A stretch of DNA of 52,818 nt from Mycobacterium sp. Root265. GTDB lineage: Bacteria; Actinomycetota; Actinomycetes; Mycobacteriales; Mycobacteriaceae. The position numbers and the translations under genes are program-made. Of the stretch, positions 8,230-16,928 are shown in pieces (positions within the stretch are counted from its first letter, which is position 1; each line of letters starts with the position of its first letter). The notes below the pieces were generated by a model. It did no database searches, was not told where the DNA came from, and worked only from the letters and a program-made list of their open reading frames with translations. The stretch is from positions 359,001-411,818 of the forward strand of contig NZ_LMJA01000022.1 in the NCBI RefSeq assembly GCF_001428895.1, read 5' to 3'.

Positions 8230-9438
8230 TTAGACCCTCTCGATGATGGTGGCCACGCCCATGCCGCCGCCGACACACAGCGTGATCAGGGCGCGCTTGA
8301 GGCCGCGGCGCTCCAGCTCGTCGACCATGGTTCCGGTGATCATGGCGCCGGTAGCGCCGAGCGGGTGGCCGAAGGCGATGGCGCCACCATTGACGTTGAG
8401 CTTCTCGTCCGGGATGTTGAGGTCCTTCTGGAACTTCAGCACCACCGAGGCGAAGGCCTCGTTCAGCTCGAACAGATCGATGTCATCGACGGTCAGCCCG
8501 GCGCGGTCGAGCACCTTCTTGGTGGCCGGGGTCGGTCCGGTCAGCATGATGACCGGGTCGGCACCACTGGTGGCGGTGGCCACGATGCGGGCGCGCGGGG
8601 TCAGGCCCTGCGACTTGCCTGCGGCCTCGTTGCCGATGAGCAGCAGGGCGGCGCCGTCGACGATGCCCGAGCTGTTGCCGCCGGTGTGCACGTGGTTGAT
8701 CTTCTCGACGTAGTGGTACTTCTGCAGCGCCACATCGTCGAAGCCGCCCATTGCGCCGATACCGTCGAACGCGGTCTTCAGTTTGCCCAGGCTCTCCACG
8801 GTCGACGACGGACGCATGTGCTCGTCGTGGTCCAGCACGACGAGGCCGTTCTGGTCCTTGACCGGGATGACCGACTTGGCGAAGTAGCCGCCCGACCATG
8901 CGGCCGCGGCGCGCTCCTGCGAGCGTGCGGCGTAGGCGTCGACGTCCTCGCGGGAGAAGCCCTCGATGGTGGCGATCAGGTCGGCGCCGATACCCTGCGG
9001 GACGAAGCCGATGCGGTAGTTGGTGTCGGGGTCAGATGCCCAGGCACCACCGTCGGCGCCCATCGGGACGCGGCTCATCGACTCGACGCCGCCGGCGAGC
9101 ACCAGGTCGTCCCAACCGGAGGCGACCTTCTGGGCGCCCAGGTTGACGGCCTCCAGGCCGGAGGCGCAGAAGCGGTTCAGCTGGAAACCACCGGTGGTCT
9201 CCGGCAGGCCGGCCACCAGGCCGGCGGTGCGGGCGATATCGCCGCCCTGGTCACCGACCGGGGAGACGACACCCAGGATCAGGTCGCTGATCAGGTTCTC
9301 GTCCAGGTCGGGGTAGCGGGCGCGGATCTCGTCGATCAGGCCGACGACCAGGTTGACGGGCTTGATCTCGTTGAGGGCGCCGCCGCGCTGCTTGCCGCGC
9401 GGCGTGCGGATCGCCTCATAGATGAAGGCATCGGACAT
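8230..9438 (-). CDS. fadA: Acetyl-CoA acyltransferase (3-ketoacyl-CoA thiolase) FadA
   Basis: A 402-residue thiolase, the beta subunit of the trifunctional complex, cleaving 3-ketoacyl-CoA with CoA to give acetyl-CoA. Motifs seen are the nucleophile [25 protein letters not shown], the catalytic histidine in [15 protein letters not shown] and the second cysteine in LCVGGGMG. The ATG at 9438 ([16 protein letters not shown]) has an AAAGGGAA site upstream and gives the family length. A longer frame starting at 9492 would add 18 residues not expected in thiolases. It is first in the fadA-fadB operon. Confidence 0.95.
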   Translation of the reverse strand: MSDAFIYEAIRTPRGKQRGGALNEIKPVNLVVGLIDEIRARYPDLDENLISDLILGVVSPVGDQGGDIARTAGLVAGLPETTGGFQLNRFCASGLEAVNLGAQKVASGWDDLVLAGGVESMSRVPMGADGGAWASDPDTNYRIGFVPQGIGADLIATIEGFSREDVDAYAARSQERAAAAWSGGYFAKSVIPVKDQNGLVVLDHDEHMRPSSTVESLGKLKTAFDGIGAMGGFDDVALQKYHYVEKINHVHTGGNSSGIVDGAALLLIGNEAAGKSQGLTPRARIVATATSGADPVIMLTGPTPATKKVLDRAGLTVDDIDLFELNEAFASVVLKFQKDLNIPDEKLNVNGGAIAFGHPLGATGAMITGTMVDELERRGLKRALITLCVGGGMGVATIIERV

Positions 9439-9501
9439 GTGTTGTTCCCTTTCGGGTGGGTGACAGGGGACGTCCATCGGACGGTGGTCCACTGATCGCG
9501 C

Positions 9502-9534
9502 AGCTTAACAAAACCGCAAACCAACCTGTTGGTT
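9502..9534 (-). promoter_or_regulatory. fadA promoter with a 16-bp palindromic operator
   Basis: TAAGCT on the minus strand (9502-9507) is a likely -10 box for fadAB. The palindrome AACCAACCTGTTGGTT (9519-9534; 7-bp arms, 2-bp centre) covers the expected -35 region. This shape is typical of TetR-family repressor sites. No tetR gene adjoins it, so the regulator would be encoded elsewhere. Confidence 0.55.
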
Positions 9535-9557
9535 GGGCGTCCTTTCCGCTATACGCG

Positions 9558-9610
9558 AATGGCCACTTATCGCACGCCTCCGGGGAGAGAACGTGCCACA
9601 AGTGGCCATT
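9558..9610. repeat. Perfect 11-bp inverted repeat between fadA and the Old Yellow Enzyme gene
   Basis: AATGGCCACTT (9558-9568) is matched by AAGTGGCCATT (9600-9610), separated by 31 bp. It lies 13 nt beyond the stop of the Old Yellow Enzyme gene on the minus strand. It could be a long-loop terminator hairpin or a pair of protein half-sites upstream of fadA. The sequence does not decide between these. Confidence 0.5.
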
Positions 9611-9622
9611 GAGCGCCGGAAA

Positions 9623-10729
9623 TCAGGCGGTGCGGGCTTCTTCCAGCTCGTCAAGCGTCAGGTAATCGATGTAACCCGCGGGGCCGGACGCGTAGAAGGT
9701 GCCGGCGTCCGGTTCGTTGAGCTCTGCCCCGAGCACCAGCCGGTCGATGAGGTCGGGGTTGGCCAGCCAGGTGCGCCCGACGGCGACGGCGCTGGCGGCG
9801 CCCCAGTCGGCCAGGCTTTCCAGCTGGCAGAAGTCGGTGCCGGTGTCGCGGCCGGTGTTGAGCACCAGGGTGTCGCTCCACAGCGCCCGCAGCGCCCCGA
9901 ACGTCTGGGTCGACGGATCGATCAGCACGTGCAGGTAGGCGATGCCCAGACCCGTGATGCGGCCGAAGAGGGCCTCGTAGGTGCCGACGGTGTCGTTCTC
10001 GCGCATGTCCCCGGCAGTTCCCCCGGGTGAGATCCGCAGCCCGACCCGCTCGGCGCCGATCTCGTCGGCGACGGCCTCGACGACCTCGGCGGTGAACCGG
10101 GCCCGGTTCTCCGGGGAACCGCCGTAGGCGTCGGTGCGGACGTTGACGACATCGGAGAGGAATTCGTGCAGCAGGTAGCCATTGGCGGAGTGGATTTCCA
10201 CCCCGTCCATCCCGGCGTCGACGGCACGGCGCGCGGCCGAACGGAACTGCCCGACGATGGACTCGATCTCGTCCACCCGCAGCGCCCGCGGGACCGTCAG
10301 CTGCTGCTTGCCCGACGGGGTGTGGGTCACGGCGTTCGCGGCGATGGCCGACGGGGCGACGACGTCGAAGCCGCTGATCTCGGGATGGGCCATCCGGCCG
10401 ACGTGCCAGAGCTGGACGAACATCTTGCCGCCCTTGGCGTGCACCGCCGAAGCGATCTCGGCCCACACGGCCTGGTGGCGGTCGGTGTAGATGCCCGGGG
10501 TGTTCATGTAGGCACCGTTGGCCTGCTCGCACACCGCGGTGGCCTCACTGATGATGATGCCGGCGCCGGCCCGCTGCGAGTAGTACTCGGCGGCCAGATC
10601 CGATGGGGTGCCGTCGGATTGGGCACGCGAGCGGGTCAGCGGCGCCATGAAGATCCGGTTGGCGGCTTCGGTCGCGCCGACGCGCAGCGGCTTGAGCAGG
10701 GTGGCATCGGGGGCGAGCGTGAACGTCAT
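9623..10729 (-). CDS. Old Yellow Enzyme-family ene-reductase (NemA-like)
   Basis: A 368-residue FMN-dependent TIM-barrel oxidoreductase. The substrate-binding and proton-donor motif is present as HSANGY (H180, N183, Y185), as are the FMN-contact region IFMAPLTRSRA, FVQLWHVGRMAHP and AVAVGRTWLANPDL. The family reduces activated C=C bonds, nitrate esters or nitroaromatics with NAD(P)H. It lies 58 bp after the E2 gene on the same strand and is probably the last gene of the E1-E2 operon, so it may reduce an unsaturated pathway intermediate. The physiological substrate is unknown. Confidence 0.85.
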   Translation of the reverse strand: MTFTLAPDATLLKPLRVGATEAANRIFMAPLTRSRAQSDGTPSDLAAEYYSQRAGAGIIISEATAVCEQANGAYMNTPGIYTDRHQAVWAEIASAVHAKGGKMFVQLWHVGRMAHPEISGFDVVAPSAIAANAVTHTPSGKQQLTVPRALRVDEIESIVGQFRSAARRAVDAGMDGVEIHSANGYLLHEFLSDVVNVRTDAYGGSPENRARFTAEVVEAVADEIGAERVGLRISPGGTAGDMRENDTVGTYEALFGRITGLGIAYLHVLIDPSTQTFGALRALWSDTLVLNTGRDTGTDFCQLESLADWGAASAVAVGRTWLANPDLIDRLVLGAELNEPDAGTFYASGPAGYIDYLTLDELEEARTA

Positions 10730-10787
10730 GCTGGTCTCAGCGCCGCCACCGGGGCGTTCATTCCCGGCGTAGACAACGTCACATTTC

Positions 10788-11993
10788 TCAGATCAGGATG
10801 GTCAGCGGATTCTCCATCCTGCGGGTGAAGGCCGCCATCCACTGCGCGGCCACTGCGCCGTCGATGGCCCGGTGATCGGCCGACAGGGTCACGGACATGA
10901 CCGTGCCGACGGCCAACTCACCGTCGATGACCACGGGCCGCTGGGAAGCGCCGCCGACGGCGAGGATGCCCGAGTGCGGCGGGTTGAGAATGGCCGAGAA
11001 TGCGTCGACGCCGTACATACCGAGATTCGACACCGAGAAACTGCCGCCTTCGAGTTCCTGCTGCTTGATCCTGCCCGCACGGGCACGAGCGGCCAGGTCG
11101 GCCACCTGGGCCGCGACCGAGGAGATCGGTAGCCGGTCCACGCCACGCAGAACCGGGGTGAGCAGTCCACCGTCGACGGCGACGGCCACCGCGATGTCCG
11201 CGCCGTCGAACCGGCGGATCGAATCGCCGTGCCAGATCGAATTCGCCTCGGGCACTTCGACAAGGGCTGCCGCCACCGCCTTGAGGACGAAGTCATTCAC
11301 CGACACCTTGGCGGGGGCGGCTGCATTGACGTTCCTGCGCAGTTCCAGCAGGGCGTCGACCCGGCAGTCGGCACTGACATAGAAGTGCGGCACCGTGGTC
11401 TTGCTCTCGGTGAGCCGCCGCGCGATCGCCTTGCGCATGCCGGTCAGCGGAATGTCGATGTAGCCGGTCTGCCCCTGATCAGCCGCCGTCACGGCCGGAG
11501 CCGGAACCGGGACGGGTTCGGGGGCGGGCAACCGGTCCAGATCACGGCGGACGATGCGGCCCGACGGCCCGGTGCCTGTCACCGTCGTCAGGTCGATCCC
11601 CTTCTCACGGGCGATCTTTCGAACCAGTGGAGTGGCAAAGAGGCGGTGGCCGTTTGCCTGTGGCGCCGACTCGGCGATTTCGGCGATCTTCTCGATCACC
11701 GGCGCCGCCGACTCCGGGTCCCGTGCGCTGGTGTCGACCGCGTCGGCCGTCTCGCCCGGCGCCGTCACCACGGCGATGGGTTCACCTACCGCGATGGTTG
11801 CGCCCTGCTCGGCCACCAGCTGGGCGATGATGCCCTCGACTTCGGCCGCGTACTCGACGACCGCCTTTTCCGTTTCGATTTCGGCGATCGGGTCGCCGAT
11901 GGCGATCTCCTGACCGACCGATACCAGCCAGGTCTGAATGATGGCCTCGCCGGAGTTGGCGAGCACCTCGGGCATCCGTACCACGGTGGCCAT
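10788..11993 (-). CDS. Dihydrolipoamide acyltransferase (E2) of a 2-oxoacid dehydrogenase
   Basis: About 401 residues in the canonical E2 layout: one lipoyl domain (1-80) with the lipoyl-lysine K43 in IETEKAVVEY, a linker, an E3/E1-binding domain near FATPLVRKIAREKGIDL with GTGPSGRI, and a catalytic domain ending in SADHRAIDG, the HxxxDG active site. It transfers an acyl group from E1 to CoA. The ATG at 11993 shares one base with the E1 stop (TGATG); the longer frame upstream lies inside the E1 gene and was dropped. Acyl specificity (acetoin, pyruvate or branched chain) is not clear. No E3 gene is in the window. Confidence 0.9.
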   Translation of the reverse strand: MATVVRMPEVLANSGEAIIQTWLVSVGQEIAIGDPIAEIETEKAVVEYAAEVEGIIAQLVAEQGATIAVGEPIAVVTAPGETADAVDTSARDPESAAPVIEKIAEIAESAPQANGHRLFATPLVRKIAREKGIDLTTVTGTGPSGRIVRRDLDRLPAPEPVPVPAPAVTAADQGQTGYIDIPLTGMRKAIARRLTESKTTVPHFYVSADCRVDALLELRRNVNAAAPAKVSVNDFVLKAVAAALVEVPEANSIWHGDSIRRFDGADIAVAVAVDGGLLTPVLRGVDRLPISSVAAQVADLAARARAGRIKQQELEGGSFSVSNLGMYGVDAFSAILNPPHSGILAVGGASQRPVVIDGELAVGTVMSVTLSADHRAIDGAVAAQWMAAFTRRMENPLTILI

Positions 11994-14179
11994 CAGGACC
12001 GTCCCATCGCGACGCGCATCTTCTCCAGGCCGACCACGATCTCCTCGGTGCCGGCGATGGCCGCCCGCTCCAGTACCCGAGAGATGCTGGGCGAGGCTTC
12101 CTCCCCCGACACCCGTTCGATGGGCTGATCGAGCCAGTCGAAGAGCCGCCGTTGGATCTCGTCGGCGAGCCACCCGCCGTAGGAGCTGCCCCGTGCCCCC
12201 TGTTCGACGATCAGCACCGCATTCGTTTTCTTCACACTCGCTTCGATGGTGCGCCAGTCGATCGACGCCCGGTCCAGCCAGCGCAGGTCGATCAACTCGG
12301 CGTCGATGCCGGTCTGTTCGATGGCCTCGGCGCAGCGCGCCACCATCGACAGGTAGCTGATGACAGTGACTTCGTTGCCGGTGCGGCGAATGGCGGCGGT
12401 TCCTGGCGCGATGATGTAGTCGAGCTCGCCGTCGGGAATCCTGTCAGCGGTGCCGTACAGGTCGACGTGCTCGATGACCAGAACTGGATCTTGCAGCGCC
12501 AGAGCCGCATTCATCAGACCCACATAGTCGGCGGCCGTCGACGGCGCGACGATCCGCCACCCAGGGCTGGTGGCGAAGATCCCGGCGGGGTCCATCAGGT
12601 GCTGAGAGCCGTAGCCCGAGCCCATGGCCACCTTGGTCCGCAGCACCAGCGGCACCGCGTTGTCGCCGCCGAACATGTGGCGCGCCTTGCCGATCTGATT
12701 GAACACCTGATCAGCTGCCACCCACATGAAGTCCGGATACATGAACTCCACCACCGGCCGGAAGCGGCCGTCGAGTGCGAGGCCGCCGGCCAGGCCGGTG
12801 AAGGCGTTCTCGCTGATGGGCGTGCCCACCAGGCGTTGCCCGCCGTACTTGGCCAGGCCCTTGGTGGCGCCGTTGGTGCCGCCGTTGAGGCGGTGGACGT
12901 CCTCACCGAAGATCACGATGCGCTCGTCGGTGGCCATCCGCCGGTCCATCACGCCGGCGACGGCTTCGATGAACTTCACTTCGCGCCATGGCCCTTGGTG
13001 CGCCGTGGGTTCCAGCACCTCGAGTGCGGTCAGCTCGCCGGCGTCGCCACGAACGCCGACGTTGACGAAGCTCGGGTCGGGCCACAGTTCGGGCCGGATG
13101 CGCCGCTTGCCCGGCGACTCCGGATCGGTCTCCAGCAGCTCGGCCACTGCGGCGGTCATCGCCTGCTGGGCCTGCCTGCGCAGTTCGGTCACGCCGGCCT
13201 GATCGATAAGCCCCCGCCTGACCATCTGGGTGGCCATCTTGTCCAGCGGGTCACGCGCTCGCCACTGCGACTCTTCGTCCTTGTTGCGGTACCCGAACGC
13301 ACTACCGGGGTACGAGCCGTTCTGGTGGAAGAAGCGGTACACCTCGACCTCGATGACAGCAGGTCCCTCGCCCCCGCGCATCCGTTCGGCCGCCTGCATC
13401 GTCGCCAGGTGGACCGCGAGTGGATCCATTCCGTCGACCCGCCAGCCCGGGATGCCGAACCCCTGACCCCGGACCGACAGCCGTGGATCCGCGGTGATCT
13501 CGTCGACCCGCGTCGAGACGGCGTACAGGTTGTTCTCGATGAAGAAGCAGAACGGGAGCTTCCAGGCTGCGGCCAGGTTCATCGACTCCAGTACCGAACC
13601 GATCTGGCTGGATCCGTCTCCGAAGTAGCTGATCGTCAGATCGGTGGTGCCGCTGTGCTTTTGCGCCCAGGCGTTCCCGGCGCCCATCGGTACGCCGCCG
13701 CCGACGATGGCATTGGTGCCCAGCGCTCCGGCCTCGAACCATTGCAGGTGCATGGATCCACCACGCCCTCGGCAGTAGCCCTGCGCCAGCCCGAGGATCT
13801 CGGCCAGGGTGCGTTGCAGCACCCGCTGAACCTTCGGGGTGACGGCGGCTGCGGGATCGATGACCCCACCGGACACATGGGTGAGCGCCTTGGCCAGGAA
13901 CTGGTGATGACCGCGATGGGAACCGTTGACCGCGTCGGTGGACCGCAGCCCGACGATGGATCCGACCGCCCCGCCCTCCTGCCCGATGCTGGAGTGGGCG
14001 GGCCCGTGTACCAAGCCTTCCCCTGCCAATTCGAGGACGGTTTCCTCGAAGGCCCGGATGAGGTGCAGTTGGCCCAGCATGGTGCCGAGCAGTACCGGGT
14101 CGGCGGCGTCGTAGTCCGCGTCGGTGGTGCCGAGTTCGATCCACGGAGAGCCCGTCTCCAGGCGGGTTTCGGTTGGCAT
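11993..14179 (-). CDS. Fused alpha-beta E1 component of a 2-oxoacid/acetoin-type dehydrogenase
   Basis: A protein of 728 residues, twice the size of a single E1 subunit. The N-terminal half is E1 alpha, with the thiamine diphosphate motif starting YFGDGSSQIG and ending IENN, and GGSMHL before it. The C-terminal half is E1 beta, with IVIFGEDVHRLNGG, GTPISENAFTGLAGG and PVLVIEHVDLYG. It would decarboxylate a 2-oxoacid or acetoin and pass the acyl group to the downstream E2. The ATG at 14179 follows a GAGGG site; an earlier start at 14236 would lie close to the promoter and operator. It diverges from the VOC-GntR operon. Confidence 0.88.
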   Translation of the reverse strand: MPTETRLETGSPWIELGTTDADYDAADPVLLGTMLGQLHLIRAFEETVLELAGEGLVHGPAHSSIGQEGGAVGSIVGLRSTDAVNGSHRGHHQFLAKALTHVSGGVIDPAAAVTPKVQRVLQRTLAEILGLAQGYCRGRGGSMHLQWFEAGALGTNAIVGGGVPMGAGNAWAQKHSGTTDLTISYFGDGSSQIGSVLESMNLAAAWKLPFCFFIENNLYAVSTRVDEITADPRLSVRGQGFGIPGWRVDGMDPLAVHLATMQAAERMRGGEGPAVIEVEVYRFFHQNGSYPGSAFGYRNKDEESQWRARDPLDKMATQMVRRGLIDQAGVTELRRQAQQAMTAAVAELLETDPESPGKRRIRPELWPDPSFVNVGVRGDAGELTALEVLEPTAHQGPWREVKFIEAVAGVMDRRMATDERIVIFGEDVHRLNGGTNGATKGLAKYGGQRLVGTPISENAFTGLAGGLALDGRFRPVVEFMYPDFMWVAADQVFNQIGKARHMFGGDNAVPLVLRTKVAMGSGYGSQHLMDPAGIFATSPGWRIVAPSTAADYVGLMNAALALQDPVLVIEHVDLYGTADRIPDGELDYIIAPGTAAIRRTGNEVTVISYLSMVARCAEAIEQTGIDAELIDLRWLDRASIDWRTIEASVKKTNAVLIVEQGARGSSYGGWLADEIQRRLFDWLDQPIERVSGEEASPSISRVLERAAIAGTEEIVVGLEKMRVAMGRS

Positions 14180-14234
14180 TGCCCTCAATCTCCATCGGCC
14201 GGACGTCCGGGTGGCGGTGTGTGATGCACATCCC

Positions 14235-14318
14235 ACGGTAGCCCAATTGGATCCACTTTGGCCATATCTACTCCAAAATCGTGAACTTGGGCGCTACTAT
14301 TGCCAACTATTGGATCCA
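14235..14318. promoter_or_regulatory. Divergent promoters with two TTGGATCCA operators for the GntR regulator
   Basis: Two near-identical sites lie at 14246-14261 (ATTGGATCCACTTTGG) and 14309-14324 (ATTGGATCCATTTGGG), with palindromic cores TGGATCCA 63 bp apart, about six helical turns. A TACCGT -10 box for E1 (14235-14240, minus) lies next to the first, and TACTAT (14295-14300, plus) lies before the second. The core resembles the VanR-type FCD-GntR operator ATTGGATCCAAT that I recall from Caulobacter. Binding by the GntR gene next door is inferred. Confidence 0.65.
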
Positions 14319-14336
14319 TTTGGGAAGGTTCATTGC

Positions 14337-14861
14337 ATGCCGCTGCCCGGCCTGGTCGGTACTGACCACATCGGATTCACCGTGCCCGACCTGGACGAGG
14401 CGCACGACTTCTTCGTCCGCGTACTCGGGTGCGCACACGTCTACACGCTGGGCCCCTATGCCCATGGCGACGACTGGATGGCCGAGCACCTCAACGTCCA
14501 TCCCCGTACGGTCATGCGCGAGTTGCGGTTCTACCGGTGCGGCACCGGCGCCAACTTCGAGGTGTTCCAGTACGAGGCCGCCGACGGCCAAGCGGCGCAA
14601 CCCCGCAACAGCGATATCGGCGGGCACCACCTGGCCTTCTACGTCGACGATATCGACGCCGCTGTCGCGTACCTTCGTGCCGAGGGGATCCGCGTGCAGG
14701 GCGCCCCGACCGCCAGCAGAAACGCCAGCGAGGGGCAGCGCTGGGTGTACTTTTTGAGCCCGTGGGGCATGCAATTCGAACTGGTCAGTTTCCCGAGCGG
14801 CAAAGCCTACGAGGCCAATGCACCGGTGTTGCTGTGGAATCCGAATCACCCGGCGAGCTGA
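14337..14861 (+). CDS. VOC-family (glyoxalase/extradiol dioxygenase fold) protein
   Basis: A 174-residue protein with paired beta-alpha-beta-beta-beta modules. Likely metal ligands are the histidine in GTDHIGFTV, the histidine in GHHLAFYVDDID and the glutamate in MQFELVSFP. The family includes lyases, isomerases and dioxygenases that use a divalent metal. The ATG at 14337 follows a GGGAAGG site and the GntR operator. It is the first gene of the VOC-GntR-ALDH-AhpD operon; the gntR ATG follows its stop by 1 nt. The reaction is unknown. Confidence 0.8.
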   Translation: MPLPGLVGTDHIGFTVPDLDEAHDFFVRVLGCAHVYTLGPYAHGDDWMAEHLNVHPRTVMRELRFYRCGTGANFEVFQYEAADGQAAQPRNSDIGGHHLAFYVDDIDAAVAYLRAEGIRVQGAPTASRNASEGQRWVYFLSPWGMQFELVSFPSGKAYEANAPVLLWNPNHPAS

Positions 14862-14862
14862 C

Positions 14863-15525
14863 ATGACTCAACCTCCGCCGGTGCGCGACGGGATCACCGG
14901 GGCCCGAGTCGCCGACGAACTGCGCGAAGCGATCCTGACCGGCGGCTACCCGCCGGGCACCCGGCTGCGACAGGAGGCGCTGGCCGAACGGTACGGCGCC
15001 AGCCGGGTGCCGGTTCGGGAAGCGCTGCGCATCCTGGAAGCCGACGGCCTGGTGACGACGGTGGCCAACGCCGGCGCGTGGATCGCCTCACTCAGCCTCG
15101 ACGAATGCGTGGAGCTCTACCAGGTCCGCGAGCGCATCGAGCCGCTGCTGCTGCGGTACAGCCTGCCGCACCTCGATGACCCGAGCGTCGAGCGGTTGGC
15201 CGAACTCGCCGAGCAGATGCGCCGCACCAGCGACGTCGAGCAGTTCCTGGCACTGGACCGCGAGTTCCACCTGGGCAGCTATGCCGGTGCCGGAACCTCT
15301 TTCCTGGGGCCCACCGTGGAGCGGCTGTGGAACACCACTCAGCACTACCGTCGCGCGTTCACCCGGCTGCTCGACGATGACAGCCACCGCATCGTGCACG
15401 ACGAACATCACATGCTGGTCGCGGCGATCCGCGATCAGGACTCCGAGGAGGCCGAACGTGTACTGCTCGGCCATATCCGGCGTACTCGGCGCCAACTCGC
15501 GCGCCACCCAGAAGTTTTCGACTGA
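14863..15525 (+). CDS. GntR-family regulator with FCD domain
   Basis: A 220-residue regulator. The N-terminal winged helix is typical: VADELREAILTGGYPPGTRL, then LAERYGASRVPVREALRILEADGLV. The C-terminal part is an FCD domain, with the YQVRERIEPLLL region and HHMLVAAIRDQD carrying histidines that often bind a metal and an organic acid. It lies inside the operon it probably controls and beside two VanR-like palindromes. Inducers of FCD regulators are often carboxylic acids, which fits a 2-oxoacid pathway; this is inference. Confidence 0.88.
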   Translation: MTQPPPVRDGITGARVADELREAILTGGYPPGTRLRQEALAERYGASRVPVREALRILEADGLVTTVANAGAWIASLSLDECVELYQVRERIEPLLLRYSLPHLDDPSVERLAELAEQMRRTSDVEQFLALDREFHLGSYAGAGTSFLGPTVERLWNTTQHYRRAFTRLLDDDSHRIVHDEHHMLVAAIRDQDSEEAERVLLGHIRRTRRQLARHPEVFD

Positions 15526-15549
15526 GCCGTCCCCCGAGAGAAGGAATTC

Positions 15550-16926
15550 ATGGCAATCGCAACGATCAATCCGGCGACCGGTGAGACGGTCGAGACCTTC
15601 GAGGCACATTCCGCGGACGAGGTGCAGCGACGAATCGCGCAAGCCTTCGACGCGAGTCAGAAGCTGCGCAGCACCAGCTATGCGCAGCGCGCCCGCTGGA
15701 TGCACGCGACCGCGGACCTGCTGGAGGCCGACGTCGACAAGGCCGCGGAGATGATCACCGTCGAGATGGGCAAACCCATCGCCCAGTCGCGGGCCGAGGT
15801 GCTCAAGTGCGCCAAGAACATCCGCTACTACGCCGACAACGCCGAGTCCTTCCTGGCCGCAGAGGAACTGGCCGATCCGTCGTCGGTGGCGGCGTCGGCC
15901 GCGGGCACGGTGTGGCAGCCGCTGGGCGTGGTGCTGGCGGTGATGCCGTGGAATTACCCACTGTGGCAGGTGATCCGCTTCGCCGCCCCGGCACTGATGG
16001 CGGGCAACACCGGGCTGCTCAAACACGCATCGAACGTCCCGCGGTCTGCGCTCTATCTCGACGACCTCTTCGAGCGGGGTGGTTTTCCGGCCGGCTCGTT
16101 CCGCACCCTGCTGATCGGCGCGGGTGACGTCGCGGCCGTGATCGAGGACAGCCGGGTCACCGCCGTCACGCTCACCGGCTCCGAACCCGCTGGGCGTTCG
16201 GTGGCTGGTATCGCCGGGCAGCAGATCAAGAAGGCTGTCCTCGAACTCGGCGGCTCCGACCCGTTCGTCGTGATGCCCAGCGCCGACATCGAAGCAGCGG
16301 CCACCACCGCAGTGAAGGCCCGCATCTCCAACAACGGTCAATCCTGCATCGCGGGAAAGCGTTTCATCGTCCACGCGGACGTCTACGACGAGTTCGCCCG
16401 ACTGTTCGTCGCCAAGATGAATGCGCTCAAGGTCGGTGACCCGCTCGACGAGTCCACCGATGTCGGCCCGCTGGCCACCGAGTCAGGCCGTGTCGACGTC
16501 GCCGAAATCGTGGACGATGCGGTTCTGAAAGGCGCCGAGGTGCTCGCCGGTGGCAGCGCACCCGAGCGGGCGGGTTGGTACTACAACCCGACCGTATTGG
16601 CCGGGCTGACCGACGATATGCGGATTGTGTTGGAGGAGACATTCGGACCGGTCGCGTCGGTGTACAAGGTGGCCGATCGCGAAGAGGCCGTCAGGATCGC
16701 CAACCAGACCACCTTTGGGCTGAGTTCGGCGGTGTGGAGCAACGACCCGGAGGAACAGGATTGGTTCGTCGCCAACCTCGATGCCGGTGCGGTGTTCCTC
16801 AACGGCATGACGGTGTCCTACCCCGAGCTGCCGTTCGGCGGCATCAAGGACTCCGGCTACGGCCGCGAACTCGCCGCGGCCGGCATCCGCGAGTTCTGCA
16901 ACCTCAAGACGGTCTGGAAGGCGTAA
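15550..16926 (+). CDS. Aldehyde dehydrogenase, succinate-semialdehyde dehydrogenase-like
   Basis: A 458-residue NAD(P)-dependent aldehyde dehydrogenase. It has VMPWNYPLWQ, the general-base glutamate in LELGGSDPFVV, the nucleophile in NNGQSCIAGKRF, and EETFGPVA. The length of about 455 residues and the starting INPATGE resemble the short GabD1-type succinate-semialdehyde dehydrogenases of mycobacteria. A GAGAGAAGG stretch precedes the ATG by 7 nt. Its position in the GntR operon suggests it oxidises a semialdehyde or aldehyde formed in that pathway; the actual substrate is not known. Confidence 0.85.
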   Translation: MAIATINPATGETVETFEAHSADEVQRRIAQAFDASQKLRSTSYAQRARWMHATADLLEADVDKAAEMITVEMGKPIAQSRAEVLKCAKNIRYYADNAESFLAAEELADPSSVAASAAGTVWQPLGVVLAVMPWNYPLWQVIRFAAPALMAGNTGLLKHASNVPRSALYLDDLFERGGFPAGSFRTLLIGAGDVAAVIEDSRVTAVTLTGSEPAGRSVAGIAGQQIKKAVLELGGSDPFVVMPSADIEAAATTAVKARISNNGQSCIAGKRFIVHADVYDEFARLFVAKMNALKVGDPLDESTDVGPLATESGRVDVAEIVDDAVLKGAEVLAGGSAPERAGWYYNPTVLAGLTDDMRIVLEETFGPVASVYKVADREEAVRIANQTTFGLSSAVWSNDPEEQDWFVANLDAGAVFLNGMTVSYPELPFGGIKDSGYGRELAAAGIREFCNLKTVWKA

Positions 16927-16928
16927 AG

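Noticed and set aside
6043-9495. A 1150-codon open frame on the plus strand opposite fadB-fadA
   Set aside because: It is the mirror of two strongly conserved genes in high-GC DNA, with His/Arg/Gly-rich content and no domain or ribosome-binding site.
12152-14224. A 690-codon plus-strand frame opposite the E1 gene
   Set aside because: Same reason: antisense shadow of a well-recognised fused E1 gene, with no family resemblance.
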